A DNA stretch of 64,000 nucleotides from Patellaria atrata CBS 101060 (Eukaryota; Ascomycota; Dothideomycetes; Patellariales; Patellariaceae), in NCBI GenBank assembly GCA_010093705.1, contig MU006096.1, positions 1,173,908 to 1,237,907 of the forward strand. Direction: 5' to 3'. Shown piece by piece: positions 9,688-20,404 of this stretch. The translations under genes and the position numbers were made by a program. Numbering within the stretch: the stretch's first letter is position 1; each line of letters opens with the position of its first letter. A model generated the notes under the pieces. That model was not told the DNA's origin, did no database searches, and was given only the letters and a program-made list of their open reading frames with translations.

Positions 9688-12600
9688 TTAATCCCAGTCT
9701 CCATCAGCATCAGCATCCACACTTCCAGTGCTACTCTTTCTTCCTGGTGTAGTTTTGGCCTTAGATGGCCTTCCCCTCTTCGCCTTCTTTGGTGTATTGG
9801 TTGCTGACATAGACCCTTTCCTCTTCCTGCCTCTGCCACCACCACTAGCCATGACGCTTCCATTCGCGCCCTCGTTCTCGCTCGGGGTTTCGTAACCGGC
9901 TGCTGCACGAGCAAGTTCCGCGTCTTCCCCCTCTGAGTCGATCTTGAGTTCGTTGTCTACGGAAAGAAGTTCTGCAAACGCTCTACACTGCGCGATCTGG
10001 GTATCCTGACTCTCCAAGGAAGCGAGAAGATTGGTTACCTTGTCCATATACTTATCACCCTTGATAAATGGAACTTTGGTAGGCGCCTTGTTGAGATCTT
10101 TGACTGCGGGTTTGGCTTTACCATCTTTCTGCTTGTGCAAACCCCATAGGGTTCGAAGGAAAGAGCGGGTTTCCCAGACCATGGATAACGTAACAGCGGC
10201 TACAGTGAGTTGGTAAAGCCGTTCAGGTGGGACGCGAATGTTGGTTGGAATTGGGGTGGGAACTGGTTCCGCGACTGGCTCGGTAACTGGCTTGACATCG
10301 TCCTGCTCAGATTTGACTGGCGTCGGGACACTGTTTTCGGCTATGAAGATATTTTCCTGCGGAGCAACATTAATTTGTTCGACCTCAAGTCGTACACCAA
10401 GAATTTCAAGTTCAATGGCGTGAGCAACTGGAGCACCCGTGGTTGTGACAAGTTTCTCCATGCAGGATATGAGATAGAGTAACTCGTCAGTACGGGCATA
10501 TTCAAAGAAGGCTAGATTCTCAAGACAGAATCGGGAGAAAACTGTGTGCGTTGGTGGTGATCCAGTGACGTCGAGTTTCCCAAGCTCGAAATCTGCTCGA
10601 GAGCACATATTTGCTAGGAACCTCTTACGGACCTTCCCATTACCGGTCTTAAGTACGTCGAACAAGCGCCGAAGCTTTGAAGCTAGAGGTTGGCCAATGG
10701 CACCTTGAGCGTTACCTGTAACTTCCTTCTGATATTTGAATGCATCAGAAACAGCCTTCATATACTCCTTCTCAAACATGCTCTCGTGCTTATGATGCAA
10801 AATACGGTGCTCCGCAAAGGCAATGTCTGAGATAAGAGTATTCGGTGATGTTTCCAAGGCTACAAGCGCCGGTCCACACTCCTTAGGATGCATGAGTCCT
10901 TGCCGATTGATACTTGCAATGACTTCTGTGGCAGTTAAAGCCAGGTCGTCCGTAGAGGCCAACGCGATCTCCAAGATAAATGGAAGAAATGTCTGCGCAA
11001 TACCGATTGCAACGCCGTCATTGTCAGTCCCTGCATAAGAAGCAGCGAAACGCGCTGAGCCTGTAGCGGCCCCTTCGCCAACCGCAATCTCAGCACCACT
11101 TTCCGATCGTTTCTCTTCCAAAGAGAAGAAATTTCGAAAGCCAGATATGATGATGCGCTGCAACTGTTGTTCTCGGTTATGGAAGACTAACTTGAAAGCT
11201 GTTGAAACGTCTTCACGGATGTATTGTCGAGGTGAAGTAATAGAGATTTGACCGATACTCTCTAGTGCTGCCTGTCGAAGGGGAAGGGCATACTTCTGAC
11301 GGGTCCAAACGCATAGTTCATCGACGATAAGACCAGAAACCAAATCTCCTTTCCATGACGGAAACTGACCTTTGAAATCCTTGATATTGTTCTCGAAATT
11401 ACAGTTCTTGCCTAAGCATCCAGCAATAACGATGTATTTTTCTAGTCGCTTAATAACAGTGTTATCCTGAAGATCGGCCGTCTTCTGTTTCTGGATTCCG
11501 GCCAGGACAGACTTCATCAGAGCCACTGGACGGCTCAAGTCCGATAGGGCACAACTGATCGTCCATATACAAGCTGCAACTTCGTCAAGTTCCAATCTAG
11601 AAGGACATTTGGAAACGCTTGTCATTAGTTTTCCAAGCACATTCTTGAGGAACGGCTCTTCGAATGTCGTCAGAGACTCCAACGTCAAGCGAATAATGAC
11701 AGCCACTGATCGGAACATAACGAAATCGTCCATGGTAGCGAGATGCCCGAGGAACGGTTCTAGTAGCGTCAGCTGTTTAGCGGTAAACAACTTTGGGCGT
11801 GCCTTTGCGAATATGGTCAAAGTCTTAGCGATGCTATTCTGCGGAACATTCCCCGGTAGATCCCTGTTATCAACAATGCCGTCGAACATAGTTGTAACAA
11901 GTGCTAAGCAGACTTGGAAGTTGCTGGTAGCATTTTTACTGTTGTTAGAAAGAACACTCTGCAGGAGAGACTCTAAAACCTGCAAGGCGCTATCCCCATG
12001 CTCAACGGTTTCAACGATGAGTACAACTTGCTTTCTGAGTGCGAGTTTGGACTGTACTGGATCTGACTGGTTTGAAGACGGCCCGTAGAAGGGAGCGAAC
12101 CAGATCTCTTCGAACGTTTGTCGCGCAAGTTCGGAAATACTCTCATCGTGATCAGTGATTCTCTGAAGCAAATAGTGAGCAATGGTTGTCTTGACCTCTT
12201 TACCGTTGTTGCGTAGGTATATGTCTTTCAGCATCTTCATAGCACGCTTGCGAACATTGATACCAGCATCCATGGTACGCCTGCAGATCAATTTATACAT
12301 TTCGGTTTCCAAAGAGGGTTTCAAAGTCAAGCACTTCCCTAGAAGATCCAATGCCGATGAACGAACTAAAGACGAGCCATCATTCAAACCTTTCATGATG
12401 CCGGTTCTGACGAAGCCCTTGCTGACCAGAGAGGCCTCCTTATCTAGGAGTTGATCCAAGCTCTTCAAACTACGACTCCTAATGTTCGGGTATTCACTGT
12501 CCATTGATTTGTTCAAATAGCCGAGAATATGGTCGAGACTTTTAGCAAAAGGCATACTCAAAACTGTGAGAGAAGATGCGAATCGAGCCAAACTTAAATT

Positions 12601-15600
12601 GACGGATTCAAACTCGCTTTGAACCGATTAGAAAAGATTTTCAAATTGATATTGGGGAACTTACTATTCTTGATGAAGCCATTCTGGGTTCAAGATAGCA
12701 TTTCTTAAATTGATGCATAGAGTCTTGAACGATCGCTTCAGCACACCCTCCTCGTCTTCAGTCTTTTGAAAAGAATTCCATAAACTCCAGGACCACTGGT
12801 TAAGGAGGTAGCCTCGCGCTGTAAGTGATTGAGCATCGTTCGGCGCGTTTGCGTGCAAATGCTGAATAATAACCCGATATGGACCGTTGAATTCGAGAAC
12901 ATCATTGTTGCTCGCTTGTTCCGAAAGCACATCCATTGCTAACTGTGCTAATCGAGCAGCTAGCTCTGATTGACTGGAATCAATCGATTTTGCGTGACTT
13001 TCCATATGTGCGCGAATATCTAAGATACCTGAACCTATAAGACCCATCAGATCTAGAGCCATATTTTTTGCTTGCACTGTGCTCTTCTCGTCACTGATAA
13101 GCTGGAGCATATTCTGGACCAAGACTCTTAGAAGGATTTCAGCAGCAGGCCAATCCGTAGAACTAAGAACATTCAAGAAGTCTTCGACGAAGATATCAAG
13201 AAGATTCCGGTAAGGCTGATCACCACTCTTGGTTGACGTCAATGCTCGTTTGACCATAAACCCAATCAGGTACCGGGCCTGGCGAGACATTTCATTGTAG
13301 AGTGGTTCCGCAACCTCTTTAAGCGCCTGAACAGCTCTATCCATATCCATGTTGTCGGCTTCATCAGGGTCGATAAGAGCAAATGGTTTTATTGATGAGC
13401 GAACGTCGTCATCAGAAGACTCCTCATCAGAGTTTTCACTGTCATTCAGATGGAATTGCTTGTGACCGCCTTTCTTTTTACTTTCCTTTGCAGACCTTGT
13501 TGCACTAGTCTGGATTAGACGCATCAAAAGAGCAGAAACAAGCTGAATCGGTTTCCCCTCTGCTAATTTGTATTGTCGTGCACTTTGTCGGGTGACCGGA
13601 AGCTTTTCCAAGGACGTGAGGATCTCGTCAATGATAAATTTCCTTTGTCCTTCATGTTTCGAAAATATCTTCCCTATGACATCCATAGCTGCGCGTCTTG
13701 CGAGCTCGTATTTTTGAATGCCCAAGGCAGACTCCTTCTCATTCGGTGCATTTTCTACAAATATTAAGTCTTTGGCTAAAAACTCTACAGATGTGATCAC
13801 GCTTTCTGAGACTTCGACCTTGACTAACAGATCCCCAAGCAACTTTAGAACCTTTGAACATACGTGAAGCAAGTCAGAGAGTGGCTTTTTGTTATCAGAG
13901 CGTAGCTTGAACAGTTCAGCTTCCGATCCAGAACTTCGACCCTCGACGGTAGGAATGAGACAGGTGTCCAGGACGTGTTTCAAAGCGGCAATGATGCTTT
14001 GAACGAGTTCTTCCGAGTAAAGTTGTTTCTCCTCTCGGCCAGCAGATAGAATTCTAAGTAGAATTTTACACGCAACGAGTCCGTTTTTCGATGCTGCAAG
14101 GCGTTGTATCCATTCTTCAACGTCACCTTCACTCCAGCCCTCTCCTGGATAGAGAGAATATTTTTCGACTGAACGCGCAGAGACTTCCAGAAGTTTTTGT
14201 AACCGGCCTAGGTCTTCTGCAGGGACATCTCCAAACCGGGACAAGGAAATTACTTTTTGAATAGCACTGTCCAGTCTACTAGTTATCGGAGGAGCTAAAA
14301 GAGGAATCTCTGTGTCTTCGACTGTGGTGGTAATAAAGTAATTGGAGTCGACCGTCCCAATATTCTCAGATGTGTCTGGTTGGAGCTGATCCTCCGCTAG
14401 GAAGACCTCATCAATGACGTTCTGCAGGGCATACAGTGCCGTATCTGCCTTTTCACGCTGATCGATTCTCATAGCAAGGGCGTCCGCTTCCTCCTGAGTC
14501 TCATCCCGTTTACGCTTCCGTGAGGGCGCATCGACTCCCGCCCGGACCCTGGTATCAACATCAGGAAACTCCAGATACTCGGTGTGCTGCGAGGATGGGG
14601 GTAAAGCTGGAATCAGCACCGCTGGTTTTCCGGGTCCTGTTGGGACGGGCGTAGCTTTCGAAGATGGTAAAGTTGGGGTGGGTACCACTGAGGAGGGTAA
14701 TGCCAGGGAAGGTACCGCTGAGGAGGGTAATGCCAGGGAAGGTACCGCTGAGGAGGGTAATGCCAGGGAAGGTACCGCTGAGGAGGGTAATGCCGGGGAA
14801 GGTACCGCTGGGGAAGGTACTACCGGAGAAGGTAGTTCCTGCCTGTTCTGATTGAACGCATGTTGATTTGAGATCTTGACCTTGACTTGAGGTGATCCGC
14901 GCGCCTGCGTTCGCTGTAGTGTCTCAGTCTTTTGGATTCGCTTCCGTTTCGGCGACTCGTCGGGAGTCGGGTCTATATAAATCAGTCTCCATGATAGTCT
15001 TTGAACAGCACCTGGATATAGCATACATCTGTATAGAATATCCGTTGATTGTAACACCATATTGGCAAAGCTGCCTAACTTGGGTTGTACAGAGGTGCGA
15101 GACGTATGGCCATTTACCGGGGGGTTGGTATTTGTTTCGGATGGAGGTGTACGTAGGGGCTGTGGTTTCTTGAAAACGCTTAACAGCAATTAGCAAGGTA
15201 GGCCCCAATTGAAAATGGAGCTTACAATTGTGTTAGGTCATCGGCCTGAAGAAGCTTTTTAAGGTCTTGAAGAGTCTTCTGAAGACGAGCAGACGTGTTG
15301 TTCAAATTAGAAGCTTCTTGGTCGAGAGCACTCAAGAGTCGCTGTGATCTTTGACGCTCTTGAGGGGTGTTGATCAGCGATGGAGACGCTGCTGGTCCAG
15401 CTGAAGGGAAAGGGATAATATCTGTCCAAATCAACTCAGCGAAAGTCAAGAATATCGTAGTAGAGTTATGCTCATACCAGTGTTGAATGGAACGATGGAA
15501 GTGAGTGGGGAGTACTCCAACGCATCGTCTACTGTAGGTGGGCGAAACGGCAATGACATCGCATTATCGGGGGCCCAAGCCCCATGTTTTCCGTTTGTGT

Positions 15601-15607
15601 TGTTCAT
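9688..15607 (-). CDS. SCC2: Sister chromatid cohesion protein 2 (cohesin loader SCC2/Mis4/NIPBL)
   Basis: Four exons: 15478-15607, 15226-15421, 12665-15178 and 9688-12592. The introns of 56, 47 and 72 nt all have GTRNG donors and AG acceptors, and the model has 1914 residues. Scc2 with Scc4 loads cohesin onto chromatin. The N-terminus has the fungal signature RPPTVDDALEYSPLTS and then DIIPFPSAGP. A disordered Pro/Ser/Leu repeat follows (about residues 230-290). The rest is HEAT repeats; LARFASSL, IRSRSLKSLDQLL and VRSSALDLLGKCL belong to the conserved Nipped-B core. The acidic and basic C-terminal tail has an AT-hook-like KRGRPSK before the end. It shares a divergent promoter with RPA12. Start choice rests on the conserved first exon. 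Confidence 0.95.
14671..14838. repeat. 30-bp coding minisatellite inside SCC2
   Basis: The 30-base unit covering 14701-14730 is repeated identically at 14731-14760 and 14761-14790. Diverged copies lie on both sides (14671-14700, 14791-14820 and a shorter remnant). Because 30 is a multiple of three, each unit adds ten residues (LPSSAVPSLA) to the disordered N-terminal region of SCC2 without changing frame. The exact identity of the three central copies points to recent slippage or unequal exchange. Confidence 0.9.
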
Positions 15608-16098
15608 ATTGAACGTGGAGTTGGAAATCTTTCAAAGCCTCATCGGTATGAGGCGTGACCATTGGTAGAGCGGAGGTGAGTTTGCGGCATAGCTGCTAAA
15701 GATTAGAAGCATACTGGCTCTCGAGACGGTCATGCGAGTACCATTAGAGTCGCGTATCCTAGGATCATCGGTAGGATGGGATTCAAGTCATTAGTAAAGT
15801 CAACTCCCCGCACAATCACGCAGAACTACCATCTCATAAGGGGAGATCATGTTCACGAACGCGGAGCTGTCATTACACGTGCAGAATTTGCCGGGGTTCA
15901 ACCGTAGGAAAAGTCCCATCTTCCCGCAACGGGGATATTGAAACCTTACAAAAAGTAAACTACAATTTTGAATAACTTCCTTCTTGAAGATAGATCTTTC
16001 TCTTTGAGACGCCTAGCATTTTGCCTTAAATTAGTACATATTTCCTTGCTGTAAGGACATAAACCTGAGTGTTCTGCGTCGAATCTCAAGAAAAAAAA
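15608..16098. other. Divergent promoter region SCC2 / RPA12
   Basis: About 490 bp between divergent start codons. A CCATTGG (CCAAT core in one strand) lies near 15659. No gene is seen. Confidence 0.45.
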
Positions 16099-16673
16099 AT
16101 GTCTGCAATTGGCTCCTTAGTATTCTGTACAGACTGCGGCAACCTCCTGGATGGAAATACTGGCGACGCAACGAAAATATTGATATGTGATGTTTGCGGG
16201 ACATCAAATAAAGGTATCTTAAAACTATCCTACCTCTCTATCACAGAATTTTTTGCAAACGTCTCTATCACGTTCAGATACTAGCCTGACTCCTTATCGG
16301 CTAATCTTTCTCAAATCGAACGAATCTGATTGTCGACGTTTGCTCTAGTCTAACTGCTATCTAGATACATCTTCAAAAATTGTTATCACGAGGTCAAAGC
16401 CGTCTGCATTCCCCTCATCATTAAGAACCAAACGCTCCGAAGTACAGACTCTTACAGAAGAAGACGTGCAAAGAGATTCTATCATTGAATATCCCTGCGA
16501 AAGATGTGGCCAGAAAGAAGTCCGTTTCTACACACAACAATTGCGGAGCGCTGATGAAGGTACCACAGTCTTCTACACATGTACAAAATGTGGTCATAAG
16601 TATGTCAATACGACTCTGCATCTTACTAGAAATCTTTTTACTAACATCCTCCAGATGGACCCAAAACAACTGA
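16099..16673 (+). CDS. RPA12: RNA polymerase I subunit RPA12
   Basis: Exons 16099-16213, 16365-16599 and 16655-16673 give 122 residues. Rpa12 supports RNA cleavage and termination by RNA polymerase I and resembles Rpb9 and TFIIS. The N-terminal zinc ribbon has CTDCG and CDVCG. The C-terminal TFIIS-like ribbon has CERCGQKE, the hairpin with RSADEGTT that reaches the active site, and CTKCGHK. The last intron (16600-16654) starts GTATGT, has a perfect TACTAAC branch site and ends CCAG. It leaves a 19-nt last exon coding WTQNN, matching the usual NN end of the family. Without it the frame would run into unrelated sequence. The first intron is 151 nt. Confidence 0.93.
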
Positions 16674-16903
16674 AGGGTATACAAGATATATCTAACCATG
16701 TCTTGGTACAGGACAACAAACCAGGGCAGTGGTCCACTATTTGCTCTTGCCCGGTCCATCTATAACTCTACAAACTTGGTATCTCTTCTGCACAGGACTG
16801 TTTTTGTTACCTCTACTTCAAGTGGAAGAGGTTGTTGTTCCATGATGGTACTTGATACAAACACTTTCTTTTTTCCGAGCTGCAAATTGGATATAACACC
16901 CGT

Positions 16904-17981
16904 TTAGCTCTGGACTTCAAGGGTTTGACCTGCGTCCGGAACAAGCGCATATTCTAACTGTCCGCTCTTCTCGAATTCTGCCATATCCAGGGCAACGATT
17001 GCACTCTCACGAACGATGGTGTCTGGATCATCCAAATATTTCTTGAGGACATCCTCTACACCTTCCTCATCTCCCATGCTACCAAGGGCATCCGCAGCTT
17101 CATGCCGTACCATGCTTGCCTCTTCAAGGTCGTCTAAAGTTTTAATTAAACTTGGTATAGATGCGGGATGAGATAGTTGGCCGAATACGAATGCGATCTC
17201 GTGGCGGAAAAGCGCGGAGGAATCTCTAAATCCTTTGGCGAGGGCTAGGACAGCTGGGATTGCGGTGGGTAGGTCAGGCGGTGACGAAAGGTCTCGTAGA
17301 GCGAACATTGCTCTGTATCGTTGAAATAGGGGTAGCTTCGTATCTAATAAAGACGCTTCTAGATCAGGAATTGACGTGCTATCCTCGGTCTGCGGCATCG
17401 GTGGTGCTGGATCTATCGATGAGAAATCGCTATGGCGAAAGTTAGCTGCAAATATTCACCTCCTTCGCATCTGCAAATTACCTCTTCTTCAATTTCTCCG
17501 CTTCCCTCCGTCCACTATGCTCCCACTCAATCCTCTCGACAGCAATCTCACACGTTTCCCTCACCACCACCTCTTCATCCTCATCCTTCATCCTCCTCAA
17601 CAATTCCAGGCTATCTTTGTCTCCCAACGCGGCCAGTGCCTCCGCTGCTTCATGCCTACAAATCGCATCCTCATTCCTGTCCTCTAATCTATCCCGCAAA
17701 TACGGTACAGCAGCACTATTGCGCGTCTGTCCCAAACAGTACGCAAGCTCGTGTTTAAGCAACGCTGAGGGGGAGGAGAAAGCGGCGGCGATGGCATCGA
17801 TTGCGGAGAGAGTCTGAGCACTAGGAGGATGTAGGGACGCGAGGTGTTTAAGTGAGAAGAGCGCGCGGAAGCGTAGCGCGAGGGAGGAGGATTCGGAGGT
17901 CAGGGTATCACGGAGGGAGAGGACGATGGGGTCGGCGACGCGGGTTGTGGTGATAGAATCTTCGATTGCGGAGGGAGACAT
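16904..17981 (-). CDS. LIA1: Deoxyhypusine hydroxylase (Lia1)
   Basis: Exons 17482-17981 and 16904-17429 give 341 residues; the 52-nt intron starts GTAATT and ends CATAG. The enzyme hydroxylates deoxyhypusine on eIF5A, the last step of hypusine synthesis, using a di-iron centre. It consists of HEAT-like helical pairs in two halves. All four His-Glu metal-binding motifs are visible: KHELAYCLGQ and RHEAAEALAALG in the first half, RHEIAFVFGQ and RHEAADALGSMG in the second. The splice junction rebuilds the conserved SDFSSIDPAPPMP linker. It diverges from the hemerythrin-domain gene. Confidence 0.96.
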
Positions 17982-18404
17982 TGTAAATGACTAACTCTTA
18001 GGGAACGCACGATTGTAGGTATTGCAATATAGGTGAAGTTGGGACGGTATGAAGATGTATCGTTACTAAGTTACTGATATGTAGCCTGCCCCACTACATT
18101 CGAAAAAGAATTTCTGGACAGCAGCGGGGCAGGGCCAAGGAGGGCCCTAATTCCAGGCACCCGATTCTCGGGACGAGAACGGTTCCCGAGCCGAGAGCTG
18201 AACAAGCGTCATGCTGATTTGGGGATTTGGGGACTCTCAACCCGACGAAACATGAGCGAGACAGCGGCAGTTGGAGTCTTGTCTTACGGCACTCTTCCGC
18301 GGCTTATAAATCGCTGAGATGACGGTTTTATCCTTAGGCCTTTCTTCAAGTACCTTGCAGTGCTTTTGTATTTATTCCAGAATTATGGAAGTCGCTGGAA
18401 AAGC
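17982..18404. other. Divergent region DOHH / hemerythrin gene with a palindromic element
   Basis: Spacer of about 420 bp. It contains TTCTCGGGACGAGAA at 18165-18179, a perfect 6-3-6 inverted repeat. It overlaps a second inverted pair, CTCGGGA at 18167-18173 and TCCCGAG at 18184-18190. Such nested dyads can be dimeric factor sites, but I cannot name the factor. Confidence 0.45.
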
Positions 18405-19158
18405 ATGCTTAGAAGCTTTTATCGAACCGCCACCCCTACCTCCTTGAGAAGCCGCCCCATACTTTCACGACCAATATACGTTATGGCCGACGCGACGAAC
18501 GGAAAAGGGCCTATAGAATGTGCAGCTACTGATGCGGCAACAAATGATGTGAAGAAGGAAGAGATACCAGCCGCTGATGCCGTGCCGAAAGACGCAAAGG
18601 AGGAGTTACCAAAGTTGAGCGCAAAAGATTGGAGGACATATAACGCCAAAGCCGAGCATATGGATCAATTCGTAGGTTCCCGTATTTCTAGAAAAGACCT
18701 CTACGGCATGATATCAACATCTATTTCAGCACAATCACTTCAGACACACTTGGAATATGCTCTACAATGCCTGCACCAACAATAAGCGTCCTGCGGGAAT
18801 GTCTATCCGCCAGTTTCTCGCCATGGGTTCTCAGTTCTGCGGCCAGCTGACCATGCACCACGACATCGAAGAAATGCATATATTTCCCCATCTCGGACGT
18901 AAGATGCCTGCGTTCAGGAACAAGGGGATTGCGAAGGAGCAACACAAGCAAATACATGCCGGGCTAGAGAAACTTGAGGATTACCTAAACAAGTGCAGGT
19001 CCGGGGAGAGGGAACTGAGATTGGACGAGATGAAGGGAATCATGGATGGATTTGGAGCTGTACTTTGGAAACACATGGATGATGAGGTTGTTCAGTTGGG
19101 AGCAGAGAACATGAGGAAATACTGGACGTTGGAGGAGCTGCGACAGATACCCTTTTAA
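18405..19158 (+). CDS. Hemerythrin HHE cation-binding domain protein, likely mitochondrial
   Basis: Exons 18405-18671 and 18730-19158 give 231 residues; the intron starts GTAGGT and ends TTCAG, phase 0. The join rebuilds FHNHFRHTWNMLYNACTNNKRPAG, a hallmark of this fungal family. Iron-ligand positions of the hemerythrin fold are present: His in HNHF, HHDIEEMHIFPH, QHKQIH and KHMDDE. The first 26 residues (MLRSFYRTATPTSLRSRPIL) are rich in Arg and Ser and lack acids, as in a mitochondrial presequence. A second in-frame ATG at 18483 would give a form without it. An acidic, Ala/Lys-rich linker separates the leader from the domain. The likely role is metal or oxygen sensing; the substrate is unknown. 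Confidence 0.88.
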
Positions 19159-19324
19159 TTGCTGATGATGGCGCGGCGCCCTCTGGTATAAGATTTGAGA
19201 TCCTATGGTTAGATATTAATACTAAGGGTATTATTCTGTACTCTTTGAAATATTTCAATTGCGATAACCCGAGAATATGTACAATATCGGGTACTACTGC
19301 TATTCTTATGCTCTCTCGCCTGGG

Positions 19325-19765
19325 CTATTCGTTCTTTTCGATCCGTCGAGCTCTTAAGGGTTCTACCTTAACCACCGATGGTGGGTCTCTGCTTTCGTTC
19401 TTAAATCCTAACAGCTGTCCTACAAGCCCCCCAGGTTTTGGTACCGGGCATTCGCGTGCTCTGTTGCCTATATCTACCCCACCCGGATCACTATCCGAGC
19501 ATGAAGAATCGGACATAGTAGTGATTTTCGATTGAACGCTGAGATTGGATAGGTCCTCAGCATCGCCCTCGTCATTAGCGCAATTTCTTCTTCTTTTCCG
19601 TTGCCTGTTATTATCGACACCCGGCATCTCACCGTCCGCGAAGGCTCGGGAATCCACCGGACAGGGTAAGATATGTGGAAGACCAACCACGAGAAATGAT
19701 GCCATTAGAGTGCCGGTAAATAGTGATATAGTTGATCGTGAGCGAGGGTGGAGGTAGTGCGGCAT
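19325..19765 (-). CDS. Small membrane-anchored protein, uncharacterised
   Basis: Single-exon 146-residue frame with an ATG start. The N-terminal 35 residues (MPHYLHPRSRSTISLFTGTL, then a hydrophobic segment ending in LPHILPCP) look like an amphipathic leader plus one membrane helix. The remainder is hydrophilic: a basic NNRQRKRRRN stretch, a Ser/Asp-rich stretch and a basic C-terminus. The compact conserved-looking N-terminus argues for a real protein, and I have a vague impression of similar fungal proteins but no name I can defend. It converges with the hemerythrin gene and diverges from PPG1. Confidence 0.6.
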   Translation of the reverse strand: MPHYLHPRSRSTISLFTGTLMASFLVVGLPHILPCPVDSRAFADGEMPGVDNNRQRKRRRNCANDEGDAEDLSNLSVQSKITTMSDSSCSDSDPGGVDIGNRARECPVPKPGGLVGQLLGFKNESRDPPSVVKVEPLRARRIEKNE

Positions 19766-20404
19766 TGTGGGCGATTAGGAGGCCGATGCTGGCGGAGGAG
19801 AGCTATCGCGGTCGCATCAAAGTACCTGAAATGGAGTCAATGGTATTTTTAAACATCAAATAGGATAATGATTCACCTGGTGATGCCCTTGGAGATACAA
19901 TTACAATGAGAGGGCTTGAGTAAGTTTTAGATTTGATGGATGGAGGTTCGTCGTCTTCTCAAGCTTTCAATTCCTAGCTCCGTCACCGCCGAGGCTTCAT
20001 CGAAGTGCAGAGCAGGCATTGTAGCTCGTCTCCCGCATCTGTGAAGAATATTCCCCAAATCGAAATAAAACAATCAAAGCTATTAGATCGAAAGTCTTCC
20101 ATTATTGCTGACAAGTGCACCGGTTCGTCACGAACCCTAGAACCGTGAACTGTCTTCAGACTTCATCATCGCGTGCTACCGTGTAGAACTCACATCACCA
20201 CTCCCGTCTCACCACCCACACGCACTTCCTAGGGTCCCTCATATCCTCTGTATCTTACGGAAGCACTCAGACGCAAAAAACCCTACTCCTAGCGCCAGTG
20301 CAGACACAAGATTACTCCCACACAATAACACCTGTCTGACAGGAACACACGATCTTCGACGTGCCTGGTTGCCTCTGTGCGCCGGTTGCACACTTTTAGC
20401 AAGA
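19766..20404. other. Divergent region small membrane protein / PPG1
   Basis: About 640 bp, AT- and GC-mixed with no repeat or RNA gene seen. A CA- and C-rich stretch at about 20180-20230 may be the PPG1 leader. Confidence 0.45.
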
